This document shows positions 47,553 to 59,677 of a stretch of DNA of 64,000 nt, one piece after another (within the stretch, counting starts at the first letter, position 1; each line of letters begins with the position of its first letter). The position numbers and the translations under genes were made by a program. The stretch covers positions 5,912,126 through 5,976,125 of the forward strand of contig BSYO01000036.1 in NCBI GenBank assembly GCA_033239525.1. Reading direction: 5' to 3'. This DNA is from Nepenthes gracilis (taxonomy: Eukaryota > Streptophyta > Magnoliopsida > Caryophyllales > Nepenthaceae). The notes below the pieces were generated by a model. It did not search any database and had not been told where the DNA came from. It was given only the letters and a program-made list of their open reading frames with translations.

Positions 47553-49250
47553 TATGGTCAACACGATACTGCAAGCCAACGTGCTAGCCAGAGGCATCGT
47601 CACCCAAGGCAATGATCCCTTAGAGAGTAGCTGTGCAGGCGAATGGCCTGAGCTTGACGTACGTGCGCTCGCTACCTAGATGGGAGACGTGTTCAAAATG
47701 TTTTAGACAATCAACTCGCATCTGGACAAGTGGCAATTGGGGGCTTCCGCCCCCATCATACAATCTTCGGCCTCAAGGCAAAGGAACCGGAGAAAGAGGT
47801 ACCCTGCCAAGATGACCCGTGGCCCGACGATACTGAGGTTTGAGCAACCTCAAGCAACAGGGCTCGAACAAGGCTTAGAGGCCACCTGAGTTGCGAGACA
47901 TGAGAGGATAGCCCGAAGTGGCAAAATCCATGGTACTCCCATAGCATAGGAGGCCCTTAGTCCAAGGAGAAGCCTCTTGCAGTACGTAATCGCCACAGGC
48001 TGGTAGTCATCTGGACTCACATTCCACATCAAACCATTCAGAGTTAAGGACCTTCCTCAATGCCAAAAGGATTGTATCTTCTTCTGGATTTGAGGAGAGA
48101 GTGAGAAAGGTCAAAAAGAATGTGTTCAGAGGGATCGCTGACTGACTCGCCACCAACATGAGGAGGTCACCATTTGCAAGGGAGATATAGACATAGCCGC
48201 TCCCCCCCCCCAATTCAAAATGCTAGCCCTAGATCTCTACGATAGAAGTTCAGATCCAATGAACCATTTGGACCACTTTCATACCCCTCGATGACTCGGC
48301 CATGTGCTAATGCTTTCTTCTGACCCTCAAAGGGGACATTTACATCTAGTTCTATAGTTTTTAGCCAAACTCGATCTCATTGTTCGAAGGGTTAGGTGAC
48401 CTTTTTTGTCACAGTTCGCCTCTAGTTGAAAGGAGGAAAAGTACCCGTGGCACCTTATCTGCTTTTGGCAAAAGTGAGATGAAAGCTTGAAGCACTTCCT
48501 ACCCCAGTTCATTATCGAGGTCCAAACAATATCCAGGCTGACCGATAAGGTGAAACTGAGCGCCTTTATAGCGACTTTAGAGTCGAGTGGTTTCTTCAAG
48601 CACCTCGCCCATGAAAACCCTTAGACCTTCAAAGAGGCTGAGGCTATCGCCATGTTTACATAGCAGTTGAGGAGGCCAATGAAATAAAGCAGTCGAAATG
48701 CACTGACTGATCCCCTAAGGAACCAATAGACGGGAAGAAGAGGAATGGAAATAGCCACACCACTAGGAATCCTTGGAAGTAGCCAAAGACTGACCCAGAC
48801 ATCTGGAGGGAGTTCAGTCACCATAACCTAACCCTTCTAAACAGCACTCGTACAAACATCCTGATATAGATATGAAATGAGAAATTCTTAAAGTGGCCCA
48901 AGAGGCTGAAGAATCTGGAGGGAGGAGACCAATCAAAGTACTACCACTACAACTAATCTTCGGATTGTGGTATTAAAAACTATTGGATACTATAAAAGGA
49001 GATCGTAGACCTGGTCCATAAGGGGCACCATACTAGGTTCTTGCAGAGTCCGGGGCAGGCCCCGAAAGTGTAGGCAAGGACGAACTGGAGTAGCCAAGGA
49101 ACCAGGCTGTGGTCAGGGTCGTTAACATGGTGACAACTAGGTTGGTCAAGAGCGACGCCCCAGATTGCCCAAAGACAACTTCTAGTAGCAAAAAGCTGAG
49201 GGTAGGAGTTAGGAGTGATTTCATCAGTTTTAGCGACAACGATATAACAT
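47553..49250 (+). pseudogene. gag: Tat-3 gag (broken)
   Basis: Starts ATG at 47553 (MVNTILQANVLARGIVTQGN), parallel to the Tat-1 start; it stops at 47679. The capsid-like region is recognisable at 48210-48660 in shifting frames (ALDLYDRSSDPMNHLDHFHT). The element is truncated by many stops. Frames on the - strand here are shadows. Confidence 0.7.
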
Positions 49251-49369
49251 ATGTAATAACTCCTCATTCCAATTATCTGGTTGTATCCACGCTCGTTTTA
49301 GATAGTACGGTTGACTACCAGTTGAAACGAATTTTCATAGATAATAAAAGTCTTTGAAATTTGTTCTAC

Positions 49370-49710
49370 CTTGATACATATTTTAAACTTGAACTAAAAA
49401 AGAGTCAAAAAAATTGACCGAAGGACCCATGTACGGGCTAGATAACAAGCCGATACTCGTCTAGGGAACCATCCAACTATAGGTCACGTTGGGGGCTTAC
49501 CCTAAGATGGCCTTCAAGATGCTTACATTCCTAGTAGTAAACCTCCCATCAGTCTACAATACTATCTTGGGACAACCCTGCCTGACCACATTTGGAGCAG
49601 TAACATTGATTCTCCACTTGAAGATGAAGTTTTCGACTCCATGTGGTGTCAAGGAGGTCCTAGGCAACCAAATGATCGACCGGACATACTACCTGTCTCA
49701 AATCACTTAG
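49370..49710 (+). pseudogene. Tat-3 protease region (broken)
   Basis: YFKLELKKSQK at about 49378, then, in the frame 49489-49710, GAYPKMAFKMLTFLVVNLPSVYN...GQPCLTTFGAVTLILHLKMKFSTPCGVKEVLGNQ. This is the same block order as Tat-1 6867-7200. It ends at a TAG (49708-49710). Confidence 0.75.
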
Positions 49711-50941
49711 GTGACCCCCAACCAGCTTATCAAGGACTTTGACTTTTGCAATGAGACCACTCAGCTACAATCCCAATCCGGCGAATCCATTGATCATGTT
49801 CCCTTGAACGCTAGCGAGCTAGAGAAGTGCATGCAAATTGGGAGTTCCTTGATGGGCCCCCTATGGGACCAACTGATAACCTTCTTCTGGCAAAATTTTG
49901 ACGTCTTTGCCTGGATGCTCGCTAATATGTTGGGAATACCGATTGGAATAATGGTTCACAAGTTATGTATCAATCCCGATTATAAACTTGTCCGGCAAAA
50001 GTGTAGAAACTATTCTGTCAAAAAACTGATCACCATTAATAAGGAAGTAAAAAAGTTGCTCGATGCGGGGTTTATCAGGAGATCCAATACCAAGACTGGC
50101 TGTCCAACGTGGTTCTCGTCAAGAAAAGCAATGAAAAATAGCGGATGTATATCGACTTTATCGACGTGAACAAGGCTTGCCCCAAGGACACTTCCCATTG
50201 CCAATAATTGACATGCTGGCAGACTTTGCATTCGGTCATAAGCTGTTAAGTTTTATGGATACCTACTCGAGCTATAACGAGATCAGGATGAGCCGGGACG
50301 ATGAAGAATATACTTCTTTCTTAACTGGCTAGGGGATGTAGTGTTATAAGGTCATACTCTTCAGCCTAAATAATGCTGGGGTGACCTACCAGTGGCTCGT
50401 GAACAAGATGTTTGAAAGACAAATTGGCTAGAATATAGAAGTGTATATGGATGACATGCTCATCAAAAGTTAAGCTATCAACGACCATATTTGTGACCTG
50501 AGCGAGGCCTTTGAGTTTCTCTAGATATACCAGTTGAAGTTGAATCCAGCCAAGTGTACATTTGGCGTGACATTGGAAAAGTCTTTGGGTTTTATTATCT
50601 CACAATGAAAAATTGAGGCAAATCCTGAAAAGATAAAGGTCATCCTCAACACAAGCCCACCTCGGACCGTGAAGGAGGTCCAGAAGTTTATCGGGAGGCT
50701 TGTAGCATTCTCTTGGTTCCTAGTAAAGTCCACTAAAATGTACCTGCCTTTCTTCAAGGCACTGAGGAGGACCAAGGTGACTGGCTTCCAGTGGATGGCT
50801 GACTGTGAAGCTGCCTTCCGAGAACTAAATGAGTACTTTTCAAATCCTCTTCTCCTAACTTTGCCCGTGGAAAGCAAGGAACTGTACTTGTACCTTGTAG
50901 TTTTTGACATGGTGCTAAGTTTGGTCATTATTCAACAGTAG
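49711..50941 (+). pseudogene. pol: Tat-3 reverse transcriptase (broken, YMDD kept)
   Basis: LGIPIGIMVHKLCINPDYKL (about 49930-49990), then EVKKLLDAGFIRRSN. A frameshift near 50090 leads to the MYIDF..DVNKACP region. NNAGVTYQWLVNKMFERQIG (about 50370) is followed by EVYMDDMLIKS with the catalytic YMDD at 50444-50455. LNPAKCTFGV...SLGFIIS and VKEVQKFIGRLVAFSWFL (50669 on) complete the thumb and connection. Several TAG/TGA stops remain. Confidence 0.85.
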
Positions 50942-51554
50942 CCCAGCATACAACGACCGGTGTACTACATCAGTAAGATCCTGACAGACCCCAAGACCTA
51001 CTACTCGCAATCAAGAAGATCTCTCTAGCCTAGACTCTACACATCAATGGATCATCAATTCAAGTGAGCAGTAGAGCTGGAGTGGTCTTGATGACTCTGG
51101 ATGAGTCAAACACGAATTACTCGATGACCCTTGGATTTCAAGCCACTAATAACATCCCCGAGTACGAGGAACTCTCGCTGAGTTCAGACTAGTAAAGGAA
51201 TGCTCGGCCAAAAACCTTTGCATCTATAGAAACTCAAAATTGATCATCAACCAGGTCCGTGGTAATTTTGAAGCGTTGAATTATCTGCTCGCAAGGTACC
51301 TTGCTAGAGCAAAGGGTCTGATCCAAGTGTTCGACCAAGTTGAGGTAATCCACATTCCAAGAGAAGAGAACCAGAAGGCGGACCAGCAGGCAAAGGCGGT
51401 GGCAACCGAAAACACAGAGCAGTACTCTCGAGACATACGGGAGGTCCTTATTGCTTCGAGCATAGACGACCCCCCAGGCACAAAGTACTCCAGGTGGTCG
51501 ACGACGATAATTGGATGACCCTATATAGAAGGTATCTGGCCGATGGGGTCTTGT
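50942..51554 (+). pseudogene. pol: Tat-3 RNase H (broken)
   Basis: Remnants of LHINGSSIQVSSRAGVVL at about 51040 (Asp of the family's DGSS replaced), and LGFQATNNIPEYEE at about 51131. From 51240 the frame reads IINQVRGNFEALNYLLARYL...VEVIHIPREENQKADQQAKA. It runs to the linker YLADGVL, where the solo LTR begins. Confidence 0.75.
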
Positions 51555-51654
51555 CGGAATATAATATCCCGATTAAAAAAAAGGAAAATTGCAAACCGTG
51601 GGCAGTAAACCCCGCGACTATTTTTGGGAAGAGGAAATTATTAATGGGGTTTTG

Positions 51655-51870
51655 GGCATGGGATGCAGTAGGAGGAAAAGGGAGAAAGAAAAGGGAAAAA
51701 AGGGGGAGAGAGGGAAAGCAGTGGTGGCGGCAAAACGGAGCGGGAGAAGAGAACAGGTAGGGAAGAGGAGAAGGAGGCGGTGCTCCCGAAGTGAGAAAAG
51801 GCGCAGCGACAGATAGAGATTGAGGCTGTGACAGAGGGAGGCAAAGGCGGCGATCGAGAAAGGAGACAAT
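51655..51870. repeat. GA-rich low-complexity stretch
   Basis: Almost pure purine on + (GGAAAAGGGAGAAAGAAAAG and similar). It produces long Arg/Lys/Glu-rich frames on + and Ser/Pro/Leu-rich frames on -, none with conserved motifs. Confidence 0.7.
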
Positions 51871-52319
51871 AGTGGCGCATAGCAAGGATAGAGAGTGCAC
51901 CGGGAAAGCAGTAGCTGAGAGAGGAGGCAACGGTTGCGGCAGCTCTTGGGTGAGGTGGCGACGTGCAGGAAGGAGTCTCACACAAAGGAGAGAGGCTAAA
52001 GCCGCAAGAGAAGAGAGAGAAAGGGCACGCACAGAGGAAAGGGAAACGCGTGATTTGGGTACCTCGAAGTATTCATTTTTTGATCTACTTAGTATAAGGT
52101 TAAAACAAATATGTGTAATCCCATTCTTTGATCTGATTTAATATTTGATAGTTTTATATGTGTATTTTATATCTGTGTGGTTGTATGAAAACGGGTAGAG
52201 CCTGAGACCTAGTGGGTTGGTATGCGTGTGGGACTATGGTGGTCTAAGACCCTAGTGGGTCATATTGGTGTGGGGATAAGGGAGTTCAAGGCCTTTGTGG
52301 GTTGATATGTAATCCGATG

Positions 52320-52745
52320 AAATATGATGGCCAAGAGTTATAAATCTAAAATGCAATTGGGATCCAATAATAAAAAGATGGTCAAGAGTTATAAGTCTAA
52401 AATGTAGCCGACATTAGATATATGATAGCTGAGAGTTGTAGGTTTAAAATGTAATCTGGCTAATAGAGCCAATAATATGTGATGCATAGAGTTACAGGTC
52501 TAAAACATAGTCGGACTAATAGAGCCAATGATATGTAATGGTTAAGAGTTACAAGTCTAAAATATAGTCAAGCTAATGGAGCCAATGATATGTAATGGCC
52601 GAGAATTATATGCCTAAAATGTAGTCGGGCTATTGGAGCCAATGATATATAGCGGTTGAGAGTTGCAGGTCTAAAATATAGTCAAGATCCAAAAATAATG
52701 AAAAGATAGCCGAGAGTTGTAGGTCTAAATTATAGCTGATAATGT
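52320..52745. repeat. About 57-bp minisatellite within the solo LTR
   Basis: GAGTTACAGGTCTAAAACAT-like units recur (52489, 52546, 52601 and so on; spacing 55-57). Each unit ends with GGAGCCAATGATATGTAATGG. There are about seven units, diverging at both edges. Confidence 0.8.
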
Positions 52746-53217
52746 TATAGAGTTCCGACCCAAAACTCAGTTGTATGATATTCAAATTGGATTTTGATTT
52801 GCATTAACTGTGGGTGTGCGGTGGTTTCGATACATGTGCTGGAGTTTATGGAATTTTGATTTGAGCTTTCCCTTTGATTTCACATGCGCTGTTTTATACA
52901 TATTTACAACGATACTTGTTAAGCCTTTGACTCATTTTTTCATTTTCTCTCATTTAGAGTAGAAGGGTTGGATTTATAGTAGGAGTTGGGAATAGCATCG
53001 CATTCTCTTAGTGAGCATTTTATCTTTATGACTATTTGGGAGTAAGTCATTATTATTTTGTACGAACAGTTATCCGATGTGGTCCCGTGGGGGTTTTTAA
53101 TTTACCAGGTCTTATATATTTGGTTTGTTACACCCGAATTTAGGATTTATAAGAATAATAATTAGAATTTAATTAAGAATTTATTTAACCTACTTAGTCT
53201 GGGTTCGTGATACAGAA

Positions 53218-54402
53218 GACCTGAGAAAAGCCAAGCACATATTAAGAAGACAATAGATTGGTACACCATCGTGGACAGGAGGTTGTACCACCGCGGATAC
53301 TCAACCCCCTTATGAGGTGTCTCATGCCAAAAGAGGCTAATTACATGCTGGGTGAGGTATACTTTGAAATTCACAGGTCGCACATCAAGGTAAGAATCTC
53401 GCCTTCAAAATCATGCGGTAAGGTTATTACTGGCCTTTGATGAAGCGTGACACCCTGGAATTCGTAAAGAGATGTGAGAACTTCCAGATCTATGGAAACT
53501 TGCCTCATTAGTTGCACACAGAGCTGCAGGCCCTACAATCACCCCGGCCGTTTGCACAGTGGAGGCTCAACATACTCGACCCTTTGCCCATAGGATCCAG
53601 GTAGAGGAAGTTCATCATTGTCGGTATCGACTTCTTTACAAAGTGGGTCGAAGCATTCCCATTAGCACGGATCACCGAGCAGAACGTGGCGGTGTTCATT
53701 TGCTAGAGTATCATATGCAAGTTTGGGATTCCCGATGTCAAAGTGACCTACAATGAAGCCCAATTCACCAGCAAACGATTCACCAAGTACTACACAAATT
53801 TACGAATAAGGTTACTTTACACTTTCGTCGCTTACCCACAAGCTAATGAGTAAGTGGAAGTGACAGACCACACAATGCTAGACAAGTTGAAGGTGAAGTT
53901 AGAAGACACTAGGGGCTCCTGGACAGACGAATTGCCATCTGTATTGCGGTCATACAGGATGACATCGAGGGAGTCGACCCGTGAAACACCCTTTAATCTA
54001 TGCTATAGGATTGAGGTGGTTATCCTGGTAAAAGTAGGATTGCCTAGCCTCTGGGTCGAATACTTTGACTCGCTCAGAACTCTCAAAGGCTCAATGAGCA
54101 CCTGACCTACTCGAAGACGCCCGAGATGTGGTGTGCCTACGAACGGCATCCTACCAGTAACGAATCGTCCCATACTACATCAAGAAGGTGAAGGCGCTCT
54201 AATTTGAAGTGGGGGACCTAATCCTATGAAGGATAAAGGCAACCGACAAGAACACCAACAGAAACAAGCTCTCTCTAAATTGGAAGGATCGTTTCTCATC
54301 TCAGCCATCATCTAGAACGATGCATGCAAGCTGCACACTCAGGACATCAAACTAGTCCCAAGGATATGGAACGCCTCCGACCTTAAAAGGTATTACCATT
54401 GA
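53218..54402 (+). pseudogene. pol: Tat-3 integrase (broken, second Asp lost)
   Basis: The zinc-finger part shifts frame (HIKVRISPS... at 53380). The core starts near 53606: FIIVGIDFFTKWVEAFPLAR (first D kept). KVTYNEAQFTSKRFTKYY at about 53740 has Tyr where the catalytic Asp should be. YPQANE then stop then VEVTDHTMLDKLKVKLE keeps the Glu region. 53854-54105 reads LPSVLRSYRMTSRESTRETP. The end LKRYYH and TGA at 54400-54402 is the conserved polyprotein terminus. Confidence 0.82.
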
Positions 54403-54589
54403 GTCTCCGCCAAAACTAGGTAAGGCTAGCATGCATCATACAGAGTTCTTGTAAGACGTATCATATTTCAATTAATAAAATGATTGTTTATTTGTTCTTG
54501 ATTATTCATGTGAGTGCTTGCTTGTCACTTCATAAAATCAAATGACCTAGACTGTCCCTAAATCCCGTGAACCTTCGTTCACTCGTAAC

Positions 54590-54715
54590 TTAACCTATGA
54601 ACAGTTAAAGAACTTCGGTCCCATCTACCGAGCGACCCATGCGTGGTCTGATAAAGAACCTCGGTCCTACCACAAGGCGGCCTATACGCGGTTAAACACA
54701 AAACCTTAGGGGGCT
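54590..54715. repeat. 42-bp-type repeats after Tat-3 integrase
   Basis: Two to three diverged units (GGTCC(C/T)A..CAAGGCGGCC..GCGGTTAAACA) are similar in content and position to the 42-bp array of Tat-1 at 10633-10880. They end at ACCTTAGGGGGCT, like Tat-1's ACCTTAGAGGGCT. Confidence 0.6.
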
Positions 54716-55057
54716 CCCTCAAGCATGCATGTGACAACTCCCTTCAAAGAGGATGAGTACCATCAGTCAACCATAGTCAACGGACTAGGGTGAGTTGTAC
54801 AAAGGCTACGACGTCCTCTAACGGGGACGAGTACCCAAGGGATGCATGCGAATGACAGCCTATGACTCTGTCAAAGCTCGGCGACTGTGGCCATGAAACC
54901 TAGGCACACTCATAGACATGTGATGACATCCCACTCACGAGAAAGAGCACCACCCCACAGAATCAAAGTGCTGCAATATTTCCTCGAGGGGATGAGCATG
55001 GTTAGGCTAATGCGTTCAAAATAAACTTGGCAACGATGTCAATAATACTTAGCTAGA

Positions 55058-55062
<5 letters not shown>

Positions 55063-55120
<58 letters not shown>

Positions 55121-55287
55121 TAGTAATAATAGTAGTAGTAGTAGTAGTAGTAATAGTAATAATAATAATTATAATAATAGTTGTAGTAGTAGTAGTAATA
55201 ACAATAGTAATAGTAATAATAATAATAATAAACATAATAATAATAGTAGTAGTAGTAGTAGCAATAATAATAATAATAATAATAATC
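55063..55287. repeat. (AAT)n/(AGT)n microsatellite
   Basis: About 225 bp of AAT units with interspersed AGT blocks, lying at the 3' tail of the Tat-3 antisense gene. The 98-120-residue Tyr- or Ile-rich frames across it are artefacts. Confidence 0.95.
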
Positions 55288-55399
55288 AAGGGAAAAATGA
55301 AGAAAAAGGGAAACTCGAATGAAGAAGGGCGACAAAGAAGCTTGGGACTACCAGGAACGCTATCTGTCAGCAAAGGTAGATACCTGCCATCCATAGCCT

Positions 55400-55704
55400 G
55401 GCTAACCTCATTCAAACTGAATCAGTGCCTGAGCTCGCCTTTGAGCCGGAGATTCTCCTCCTGAAAACGAGAATGATGCTACCCAGCCTCACGGAACTTA
55501 TCGTTGAGGAAGGCAATCCGTGTCTTAGACTTGGATAGCTTGTGATCGAGGTAGGCAACCCATTCTTCACTCTGTTTCACTTGGCCCTCCATCTCTTCCA
55601 GAATCACTGAATTGGTGCACAATTGGGACAAGCGGCCAACAATGGCGACACATTGGCAAAGCCTCTCTTGATCATGCAAACAAAGAACCCGTCAGCCAAG
55701 TAAC
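55400..55704 (-). pseudogene. Tat-3 antisense gene, C-terminal coiled coil
   Basis: The - strand 55679-55479 reads MHDQERLCQCVAIVGRLSQL, then EEMEGQVKQSEEWVAYLDHK and SKTRIAFLNDKFREAG. After one stop, FQEENLRLKGELRH follows. Heptad-spaced Leu/Val/Ile and many Glu/Lys indicate a coiled coil. It corresponds to Tat-1 12387-12130. The upstream part lies beyond the family C insertion, from 61065. Confidence 0.6.
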
Positions 55705-55709
55705 AATAG

Positions 55710-57107
55710 TGTTGGGTCTGGTCACTCCATTGTAGGTAACACAACAAATTGGTTTGTCATCGGAGGATTTCTAGAGAGCAAATGACGAAGTTCATTTGAC
55801 GGAGTGGAAGTCCGGAGAATAGTGGATGGTCAATGAAGATTGACCAACGAATAACAAACTGTGGATTTCGGTCAACTGGAGGTTGACCGGCTGAGGGCTG
55901 CAGGAGTACTGCTAGATGGCGGATGGACAGCAAAAAACAGTCAACAGGGAGGTTGACTAGATGGAAGCAGAGGACAGTCAACGAAGGTTTATCGGATGAA
56001 TGCTGAAAACGGTCAATGAGATGTTGATCAGCTCGGAGAGGAATCCGGTTAACGAAAAGTTGATCAGAAAAGTAATGGGCTCGAGAAGCCAAGTGAATGC
56101 CAGAATTTACCAGTTGGTGACACCGGTATGGAATCGCCCACGGATATGGCTGAGTGCATAATAGCGTCCGAAGATATGGGTTGTGCACAGTGACAACCAA
56201 GGACATGGGATGTTCAAGGTCGTTGCACTGCCTGGAGACCAAGAAACACCGAAGGACTCTTGTGATGGCCAAAGAGTATAGATAGTCTGGGGACTTGACT
56301 GCAGCAATGACTGAGGACATTGTGAATAGATGGCAGCAAGTAGTGGACAACTGGCTCTGCAGAGCAGGTGGTAGACCTGCATTGTGTACGCCGTCTGTGT
56401 AGGCGGCATGTTGCAGAGTTAATGGGAAAAATTGTTGGCAGGTTGCAGAGCAAATGACAGGAGTTTGTCCACACGTAACCTACCTATTGGTTAAAGGTCT
56501 CAGGGCAGATTATTATATATACATGCATGTTGGGCATGCGGTGGTGCGTGGTATATGAAAACCACCAAGGGTATGGTAGCACCAGTGGTGAGAGAAAAAC
56601 CACCCAGTGTGTGGGTGTGTGAAGACTCCCAAGGTGCAGGTTGCACCAGGCTGGTCTGAGAGACAATACCAGGGGCGCTGTGCGCCGATTGCATGAGTGT
56701 GATGGTGAAATGGCCGTTTCACCGACACTTGTAAAATGAGAGAGTAGAGAGCACCACAGTGAAGAGAGAAAGAGTAGAAGAAGGAGAGAGTAGTGAGTGA
56801 AACACAAAGTATGAGGCCTTTGTATTCTCGTGCTCTGTTCTTCAGTTTTCACCTCTAGGGCTTGTATATCCAGGGTGATTGCTTGTATTCTGTCTCTGAG
56901 TTTGTATAACCATTTTATATAGTGGATCTATTGGTGGATTTTGTATCTCGTAATTTTTTTCCTTAGTTGAGAAGGAGTTTCCAACTAAAAAAATTACTGT
57001 GCATCTCTTGTATTCCTTATTCCTACTAAATGGTGGCTGGCGATGACAGGGGGTTCGGGTATTCCACTTCTACTGGATTTGGTGGATCCGGGTATCGAAC
57101 CGGAACA
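55710..57107 (+). repeat. Family C LTR 1
   Basis: 1,398 bp, starting TGTTGGGTCTGGTCACTCC and ending ATCGAACCGGAACA. GGTCAA/TTGACC cluster at about 55826-56060; TATA box TATATATA at 56514. Long - strand frames such as 55757-56350 are shadows and differ between the LTR copies. Confidence 0.9.
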
Positions 57108-57741
57108 AGTGGTATCAGAGCTAGCTAAGATCGGCCTAAGGCTGAAAAGGGCTACTTGTGGAGGGTGCTGACCGGAAAGGGATATCTGCGGAGATGCTGA
57201 CCTATTGTCGAAGTGGAGTGAAGCGTCGTAGAGAGAAGCAGCTGAGTGAAGTGCCGTAGAAGTACAGCCGCCAAGGTCTACGGCAATCGAAGTGTATCTA
57301 GTGTCATCGTGGAAGAGTTTGTCATTTAGTGTAGAACTGGATGGAACAGTAAAAAGTACAGCGGAGTCAGCAGGGCCAAAGACGGAGCTGTGCAGGGCCA
57401 AGGGCGGAGCTGTATAGAGCGAAAGGTGGAGCCAGTAGGGCCAACGATGGAGGGCCGATGGCTTAGCTGAGCAGGGCCAAGGGCGGAACCAGCAAGGCCA
57501 ACAGCGGAGCTAGTAGGGCCAACGGTGGAGCAGCGGTGGCAAAGGCAATAAAGAATGATTCGACTGCAGGGAAGAAACTGAAGGGAAGTTGGAGTCTTCC
57601 AAATTCAATAGGGCGGAAGAATGTATCATTTTGCGGAGGCCAACGCCGGATTCCCAGTTAAAAGGAAGCTGCCGAAAGGCAGGCGATGACGGTCGCCGGG
57701 TAAAGACGAAGGTGTTCCCCACAAGGTCGTGAGGAAAAGTT
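57108..57741 (+). other. Family C internal region 1
   Basis: Begins AG plus TGGTATCAGAGC (initiator tRNA-Met PBS) and contains a GCAGGGCCAAGGGCGGAGC-type short repeat (about 57370-57530). It ends in a purine-rich GAGGAAAAG. The only protein-like trace is ...VSFCGGQ.RI... near 57630, which could be a decayed gag zinc knuckle (C-x2-C-x4-H-x4-C). There is no pol. Confidence 0.75.
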
Positions 57742-59030
57742 TGTTGGTTCTGGTCACTCCCTTGTGGGTAACTCAACAAATTGGTTTGTCATCAGAGGAT
57801 TTTCGGATAGCAAGTGATGGAGTTCATTTGACGGCGTGGAAGTCCGGAGAACAGTGGACGGTTAATGGAGATTGACCCGCGATTGGCTAACAGTGGATTC
57901 TGATCAACTGGAGGTTGACCGGATGGAAGTAAAGGACGATCAATGGAGGTTGATTGGATGAATGCTAAAGACGGTCAATGAGATGTTGATTGGCTGAGAG
58001 AGGAATCCGATCAACGAAAAGTTGACTGGCTGAGTAATGGGCCTGAGAAGCCAAAGGGAATGCCAGAATTTACTAGTTGGTGACACTGGTATGGAATCAC
58101 CCGTGGATATAGATGAGTGCACAGTAGCATCCGGAGATATGGTTTGTGCACAATGATGACCGAGGACATGGAATGTTCGAGGTCATTGTCACTGCCTGAA
58201 GACCAAGGAACACCGGAGGACTCTTATATTGGCCAAAGAGCAAAGATAGTTCTGGGAATTAACTGCAGCAACGACTGAGGACGTCGTGGACAACTGGTAA
58301 CAAGTTGTGGACAGTTGACTCTGTAGAGCAGGTAGAAGACCTACAGTGTGTACGCCGTCTGTGCAGGCGGCAGGTTGTAGAGTTAGTAGGCAAAGTTGCT
58401 GGCAAGACGCAACCTGCCTATTGGTTGAAGGTCTCCGGGTAGATTATTATATATACATGCATGCGGTGGTGCGTGGTATGTGAAAACCACCAAGGGTGTG
58501 GTAGCAGCAGTGGCGAGAGGAAAACCACTCAGTGTGTGCGTGTGTGAAAACTCCCAAAGTGCGCTTTGCACCGGGCTGGTGTGGGAGATAACACCAGGGG
58601 CACTGTGTGCCGGCCGCATGAGTGTGGGGGTGAAACAGTGGTTGTCATTTCACCAACACTTTTAAAATGAGAGAGCACCACAGTGAGGAAAGAAAGAGTA
58701 GAAGAAAAAGAGAGTAGTGAGTGAAACACAAAGTTTGAAGCATTTGTATTCTCGTACTCTGTTCTTCAATTTTTCCCTCTAGGGCTTGTGTAGCCAGGGT
58801 GGTTGCTTGTATTCTGTCTCTGGATCTGTATAACCATTTTATATAATGGATCTATTTGTGAACTTTGTGTCCCGTAATTTTTTCTCTTAGTTGAGAAGGG
58901 ATTTCCACATAAAAAATACTGTGCATCTCTTGTATTCCTTATTCCTACTAAATAGTGGCTGACGATGACGGGGGGGTTCAGGTATTCCGCTGCTACCAGA
59001 TCTAGTGGATTCGGGTGCCGAACCCCAACA
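57742..59030 (+). repeat. Family C LTR 2 (middle, shortened)
   Basis: 1,289 bp, starting TGTTGGTTCTGG and ending GAACCCCAACA. Compared with LTRs 1 and 3 it lacks about 70 bp in the GGTCAA/TTGACC cluster (near 57920) and about 30 bp near 58402. TATA box TATATATA at 58448. Confidence 0.9.
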
Positions 59031-59677
59031 AGCGGTATCAGAGCTAGCTGAGATCGGCGCAGGGCCGGAAAGGGCTACTTACGGAGAGTACTGACCGAAA
59101 AGGGCTACCTGTGGAGATGCTAACCTGCTGTCAGAGTGGAGTGAAGCATTGCAGAGGGAAGCCACCGAGTGAAGTGTTGCAGAAGTGCAGTCATCGAGGT
59201 CTATGGCGGTCAAAATGTATCTGGTATCATCGTGGAAGAGTTTGCCATTTAGTGTGGAATTGGATGGAACGGTAAAAAGTACAACAGAGTCAGCAGGGCC
59301 AAGGACGAAGCTGTGCAGGGCCAAGGGCGAGCCGTGCAGGGCCAAAGGTGGAGCCAACAGGGCCAACGGCGGAAGGCCAAGGGCGGAGGGCCAAGGTCGG
59401 AACTGAGCAGGGCCAAGAGCGGAACCAGTAAGGCCATCGATGGAGCTAGCAAGGCCAACGGCGAAACTGCGGTGGCGAAGACAAGAAAAAATGATTTGAC
59501 CGCGGGGAAGAAACTGAAGGGGAGTTGGAGTACTCCAAGTTCAGTAGGGCGGAAGAATGTATCATTTTGCGGAGGCCAAGGCCGGATTCGCAGTTTAGGA
59601 GAATCTGCCGAAAGGCAGGCGATGATGGTTGCCGGGTAAAGGCTAAGGTGTTCCCTAGAAGGTTGTGAGGGAAAGTT
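59031..59677 (+). other. Family C internal region 2
   Basis: Same layout as internal region 1: PBS CGGTATCAGAGC at 59033, a GGCCAAGGGCGGA-type repeat at about 59300-59460, and purine tract GAGGGAAAG before LTR 3. The frame 59313-59639 ends ...VSFCGGQGRIRS...AERQAMMVAG. The shared tail in both copies suggests the element once encoded at least part of gag. Confidence 0.7.

Larger units (their letters stand above)
51560..53212 (+). mobile_element. Solo LTR (Del/Tekay-like) inserted in Tat-3 pol
   Basis: The Tat-3 frame stops at YLADGVLSE and resumes, matching Tat-1, at EDLRKAKHI, so 1,653 bp is inserted between RNase H and integrase. Flanks CGGAA (51555-51559) and CAGAA (53213-53217) form a target duplication with one transition. 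It starts TATAATATCCCGATTAAAA (ancestral TGTAATATCCCG) and ends GGGTTCGTGATA (from ...TGACA), a terminal style known in Del-type LTRs. The inside has a GA-rich 400-bp block and 57-bp tandem repeats. The 194-residue - strand frame at 51448-52032 is low-complexity shadow. Confidence 0.7.
46617..55709 (+). mobile_element. Tat-3: Ty3/gypsy element, left part up to the family C insertion
   Basis: 5' LTR, PBS-like word, gag, protease, RT, RNase H and integrase follow in gypsy order, then the 42-bp repeats and a - strand antisense gene. The antisense gene is cut at 55709 by a younger element (AATAG duplication) and resumes at 61065. A solo LTR sits in pol at 51560-53212. The 3' LTR is not recognised in the window, so the right end and target duplication cannot be checked. 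The left end at 46617 is placed by analogy with the solo LTR at 17948. Confidence 0.85.

Noticed and set aside
51448..52032. 194-residue - strand frame, the second longest in the window
   Set aside because: Its Ser/Leu/Pro-rich sequence is the complement of the GA-rich block inside a solo LTR; low complexity and no motif.
55039..55415. Tyr-rich and Ile/Thr-rich frames of about 100 residues
   Set aside because: They are translations of the (AAT)n/(AGT)n microsatellite.
55757..56350. 197-residue - strand frame in LTR 1
   Set aside because: The same region in LTRs 2 and 3 is interrupted at different places, with no conservation of frame; LTR shadow.
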